7,196 bases of DNA from the NCBI GenBank assembly GCA_031289285.1, contig JAITPT010000177.1, positions 1 to 7,196 of the forward strand, read 5' to 3'. The DNA is from Puniceicoccales bacterium. GTDB lineage: Bacteria; Verrucomicrobiota; Verrucomicrobiia; Opitutales; UBA953. Below are positions 5,561 through 7,196 of this stretch, in pieces; position 1 is the first letter of the stretch, and every line of letters begins with the position of its first letter. The notes under the pieces were generated by a model. It worked only from the letters and a program-made list of their open reading frames with translations, searched no databases and was not told where the DNA came from. A program made the translations under genes and the position numbers.

Positions 5561-5588
5561 GTTGTGAGTTGTGAGTTGTGAGTTGTGA
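5561..5588. repeat. Four perfect GTTGTGA heptamers in the cysK leader
   Basis: GTTGTGA is repeated four times without a break, starting 18 bp upstream of the cysK start codon. On the transcribed strand it reads TCACAAC x4, an unstructured CA-rich leader. The copy number is a likely site of slippage. The neighbouring 5592-5634 continues with looser GTTTGAG/GTGAGTT motifs. Confidence 0.9.
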
Positions 5589-5665
5589 CGTTTGAGTCGT
5601 GACCGTTGGTTTTGAGTTTGAGTGTGAGTTGATAGTTCTATTGTTTAGTTAAAAACAAAGGATTG

Positions 5666-5693
5666 AGGATGAGAAAGTGTGCGCGGCTGTCAA
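5666..5693 (-). promoter_or_regulatory. Candidate cysK promoter
   Basis: On the minus strand a perfect TTGACA (5693-5688) is followed after 16 bases by CATCCT (5671-5666), a weak -10. The box reads TTGACAGC as at rpsT. It would give a leader of more than 100 nt containing the heptamer repeat. Only the -35 is persuasive. Confidence 0.35.
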
Positions 5694-5709
5694 TAGATTT
5701 TTTTGCCTT

Positions 5710-6127
5710 TTTTTTTCACAGTTGTCCCATAGCGTCGAAAGTATTTGGGATGGGGTCTGGTAGCTGTGTCTAAACCCCAACGGGGTTGCCCAACAAAGCC
5801 CAGGGTTGGCGCGAAAGCGCCTACCCTGGGTAATGCCCCCACACACACCTCAACCCCAACGGGGTTGCCCAACGGCCTTGCAACGGGCCGATGTCCATAA
5901 CGTTGGGCAACCCCCGTTGGGGTTGTAGGAGGGGTGTCCCTCTAACCCAAGGTAGGCACTCGTTCCTCGCGCCAACCCTGTGGCTTTGTTGGGAAACCCC
6001 GTTGGGGTTGTGAACCAACGCAGCTCGTAAAGCAGGAAAGCACTTTCCCCAAAAAGCAAACGTGGTGTGTTGATTTGAAAGCAGTTCTGAATTCGTTTTC
6101 GCCGCTGCGGGACAACTGTGCAAAAAA
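5710..6127. repeat. 418-bp nested inverted-repeat block, MITE-like
   Basis: The outer arms 5710-5740 and 6097-6127 match in inverted orientation at 27 of 31 positions, including a perfect 12-mer CACAGTTGTCCC (5717-5728 and 6109-6120). Inside, 5773-5833 is mirrored by 5941-6009. Innermost, the module AACCCCAACGGGGTTG plus CCCAAC occurs directly at 5773 and 5852 and inverted at 5902-5924 and 5988-6009. No transposase or other gene is present. The right arm ends exactly at the yajC stop codon. No target-site duplication is obvious. It could be a non-autonomous mobile element or several stacked dispersed repeats. The modules resemble intergenic repeats of Verrucomicrobiota and Planctomycetota as I remember them, which a search must confirm. 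Confidence 0.8.
5799..5830 (+). repeat. Hairpin with GAAA tetraloop inside the nested block
   Basis: CCCAGGGT (5799-5806), T, GGCGC (5808-5812), loop GAAA (5813-5816), GCGCC (5817-5821), T, ACCCTGGG (5823-5830): a 13-bp stem with one T-T mismatch and a GNRA-type loop when read on the plus strand. A decayed copy with a longer loop lies in the opposite orientation within 5945-5982. Confidence 0.8.
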
Positions 6128-6766
6128 TTACTTTTTCTCGTCTTCTTTTTTCTCGTCTTTTTTCTCGTCGATGAAACCGACTATTGCGGCGCGCTGGAAC
6201 TTGATACGGGTGTTTTCGCTGACTTGGAGGGTGATGCGGTCGCCGTCTATGTCGGCGATTTTCCCAAAGATGCCTGCCGTGGTGACAACGTTGTCGCCCT
6301 TTTTGATTTCGGACTGGCGTTTGCGGACTTCCTTTTCGCGCTTTTGTTGCGGGCGAAGCATGAGGAAATACATGGCGACAAGAAGGAGTATGAGGGGCAG
6401 AAATGTTGCCCACCCGCTCCCTTCGCCCGCTGGCGGCGTTGGCGCGGGTGCCTGCCCGACGGTGCCGGGAGCAATGGTAACGGTGCCAGCGGTGCCGGTG
6501 GTCGTGGTGCCGACTGCGGTGCCGAGTGTGCCGGCGGGCGCACCAGCGATTGGGGCACCAGCGGGTGCGCCAGTGGAGACAGGGGATGGCGATTGTTCGC
6601 CGACTGTCGCGGGTGCTGCGGGCGCGGGCGCGGGCGCGACGGCGGGTGCAGCGACTGGAGCGGGCGCGGCTGCGGGTGCCGGAGCGGGCGGCGTCTGAGC
6701 GGCGGGTGGTGTTTGGGCGGCGGGCGCGGCGGTTTGGGCGAAGAGTATATTTGAGTTCAGGAACAT
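6128..6766 (-). CDS. yajC: Sec translocase accessory subunit YajC, with Ala/Pro-rich extension
   Basis: YajC is a small inner-membrane protein associated with SecDF and the SecYEG translocon. Of the 212 residues, 117-200 are a standard YajC domain: membrane helix at about 119-137, the hallmark MYFLMLRPQQKREKE (132-146), then GDNVVTTAGIFGKIADIDGDRITL (157-180). Most YajC proteins have about 110 residues. Here a 105-residue Ala/Pro/Thr/Gly-rich region (about 12-116, with AAQTPP repeats) separates the short hydrophobic N-terminus MFLNSNILFAQ from the helix, and a Lys/Asp/Glu tail (201-212) is encoded by three TTTTTCTCGTC-like DNA repeats. The ATG at 6766 is chosen because MFLNSNILFAQ resembles normal YajC openings; the frame continues upstream with unrelated sequence. 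The leader is CA-rich without Shine-Dalgarno. secD/secF, usual downstream partners, are absent: the nested repeat block follows at once. Confidence 0.94.
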   Translation of the reverse strand: MFLNSNILFAQTAAPAAQTPPAAQTPPAPAPAAAPAPVAAPAVAPAPAPAAPATVGEQSPSPVSTGAPAGAPIAGAPAGTLGTAVGTTTTGTAGTVTIAPGTVGQAPAPTPPAGEGSGWATFLPLILLLVAMYFLMLRPQQKREKEVRKRQSEIKKGDNVVTTAGIFGKIADIDGDRITLQVSENTRIKFQRAAIVGFIDEKKDEKKEDEKK

Positions 6767-6895
6767 TTTTTGAGTCTGGTTGGTGAGAGTGTTGGTTGTT
6801 GGTTTTGGAAAAAGTCTGTGCAGCTTGCAAATCTCTTTCTCCTTAGCAAAGCAATTTTTGCGCCCCCCCCCGTCCTGCCTCCTCTCTGTTTTATC

Positions 6896-6916
6896 AAAAA
6901 GGGACAGACGCTTTTT
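6896..6916. repeat. Inverted copy of the AAAAAGGG/CCCTTTTT hairpin
   Basis: AAAAAGGG (6896-6903), ACAGA, CGCTTTTT (6909-6916) is the reverse complement, with one stem mismatch, of the hairpin that opens each tandem unit at 531-810. It lies about 130 bp upstream of the yajC start. Confidence 0.75.
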
Positions 6917-6943
6917 CCCATTGCATCCTCTTTTAGAAACAAA

Positions 6944-7118
6944 GGTTCCTCGCTGTTTTGAGTGGGACGCGAGTATTGGCAATTGCGGATGCCCCTTATC
7001 GCGGTCTCTTGTTTTTTAGCCCTGCAAGGCGAGATGTGCATAACTGGGGGTGTAGCGCAGCGCCCCCCCCCCAGAAAAGCCACCTCTCACACAACGCCCT
7101 GCAAGGGCGAGATTATCG
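6944..7118. repeat. Structured dispersed repeat, right copy (inverted to 113-253)
   Basis: The block order matches 113-253 in reverse complement: GGTTCCTCGC-TGAGTGGGA (6944-6967), a small hairpin with GCGAGATGTGCATAAC (7030-7045), a long stem CTGGGGG (7044-7050) against CCCCCAG around GTAGCGCAGC, and GCCCT/AGGGC followed by GAGATTATC (7096-7117). It is longer than the left copy because of about 35 extra bases near 6968-7018. No protein is encoded. Confidence 0.75.
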
Positions 7119-7167
7119 GGTTTCCCTGCGACCCAATGGCAAAATCTTTAGTCTGGTTAATTATTTG

Positions 7168-7196
7168 GAGAGAGGAGGGGGTAGGGGGAGGCGGGG
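7168..7196 (+). other. G-rich tract at the window end
   Basis: G5 at 7177-7181, G5 at 7184-7188 and G4 at 7193-7196 with short purine spacers. It could form a quadruplex or be a purine-rich repeat; the window ends inside it, so its extent is unknown. Confidence 0.4.

Larger units (their letters stand above)
6767..7196. other. Gene-free right end
   Basis: No coding region is supported. It holds the CA-rich yajC leader (6767-6800), a C9 tract (6863-6871), a terminator-like hairpin copy (6896-6916), the right copy of the structured repeat (6944-7118), a C10 tract within it (7063-7072) and a G-rich end (7168-7196). Nothing recognisable was seen in 7119-7167. Confidence 0.7.

Noticed and set aside
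4410..5567. 385-codon plus-strand open frame opposite cysK
   Set aside because: cysK is unambiguous on the other strand; the antisense frame is a product of GC-biased codon positions and shows no recognisable domain.
5544..5709. S-box or other sulfur riboswitch before cysK
   Set aside because: The leader is mostly simple CA-rich repeats without the conserved helices of known sulfur riboswitches; no fold was recognised.
5710..6127. Insertion sequence
   Set aside because: Inverted ends are present but there is no transposase frame and no clear target duplication, so it is listed only as a repeat block.
6767..6982. Upstream extension of the yajC frame
   Set aside because: It crosses the hairpin repeat and the C9 tract and encodes nothing YajC-like; the start at 6766 resembles normal YajC openings.

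Overview
The window looks like chromosomal DNA of a high-GC, didermal, free-living bacterium. The best guess is a Verrucomicrobiota member of the Opitutaceae type. That guess rests on overall style: GC-rich genes, mostly no Shine-Dalgarno, intergenic gaps filled with palindromic dispersed repeats, and an Ala/Pro-expanded YajC. No phylogenetic marker search was possible, so the lineage is an inference. Seven protein genes are supported and cover roughly two thirds of the window. Six lie on the minus strand; one, an SMP-30/gluconolactonase-like gene, is on the plus strand. No tRNA, rRNA, CRISPR array or transposase gene was seen.

Layout, left to right. Positions 1-848 hold no gene: a structured dispersed repeat (113-253), an inverted repeat built on GGACAGGAT-type 9-mers (396-479), and a 125/126-bp tandem duplication (531-810). 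The last hairpin of that duplication also sits where a terminator for the next gene is expected. Then comes a two-gene minus-strand unit, exbD/tolR-like (1635-2063) followed by a membrane-anchored coiled-coil protein (849-1595). A 196-bp divergent gap with overlapping GC-rich inverted repeats and a T6 tract separates exbD from the secreted SMP-30-like gene (2260-3177). That gene overlaps tail-to-tail by 56 bp with a divergent RluA-type pseudouridine synthase homologue (3122-4015) that has lost the catalytic Asp motif. Next on the minus strand are rpsT (4110-4397) and cysK (4569-5543), each with a perfect TTGACA -35-like box upstream and a terminator candidate downstream. A 418-bp gene-free block of nested inverted repeats (5710-6127) follows and abuts the stop codon of yajC (6128-6766). 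The right end (6767-7196) repeats the theme: a copy of the terminator-like hairpin, an inverted copy of the left-end structured repeat, homopolymer C tracts and a G-rich terminus.

Functionally this is mostly a housekeeping neighbourhood: ribosomal protein S20, cysteine synthesis, a Sec accessory protein and a proton-motive-force coupling subunit. It is not an obvious single pathway. The parts most worth a second look are the intergenic repeats, the degenerate pseudouridine synthase, and the ExbD/coiled-coil pair with no ExbB in view. The repeats form nested palindromes, and in two copies of one family several stem positions change in a compensatory way. CA-rich leaders without Shine-Dalgarno precede five of the seven genes.
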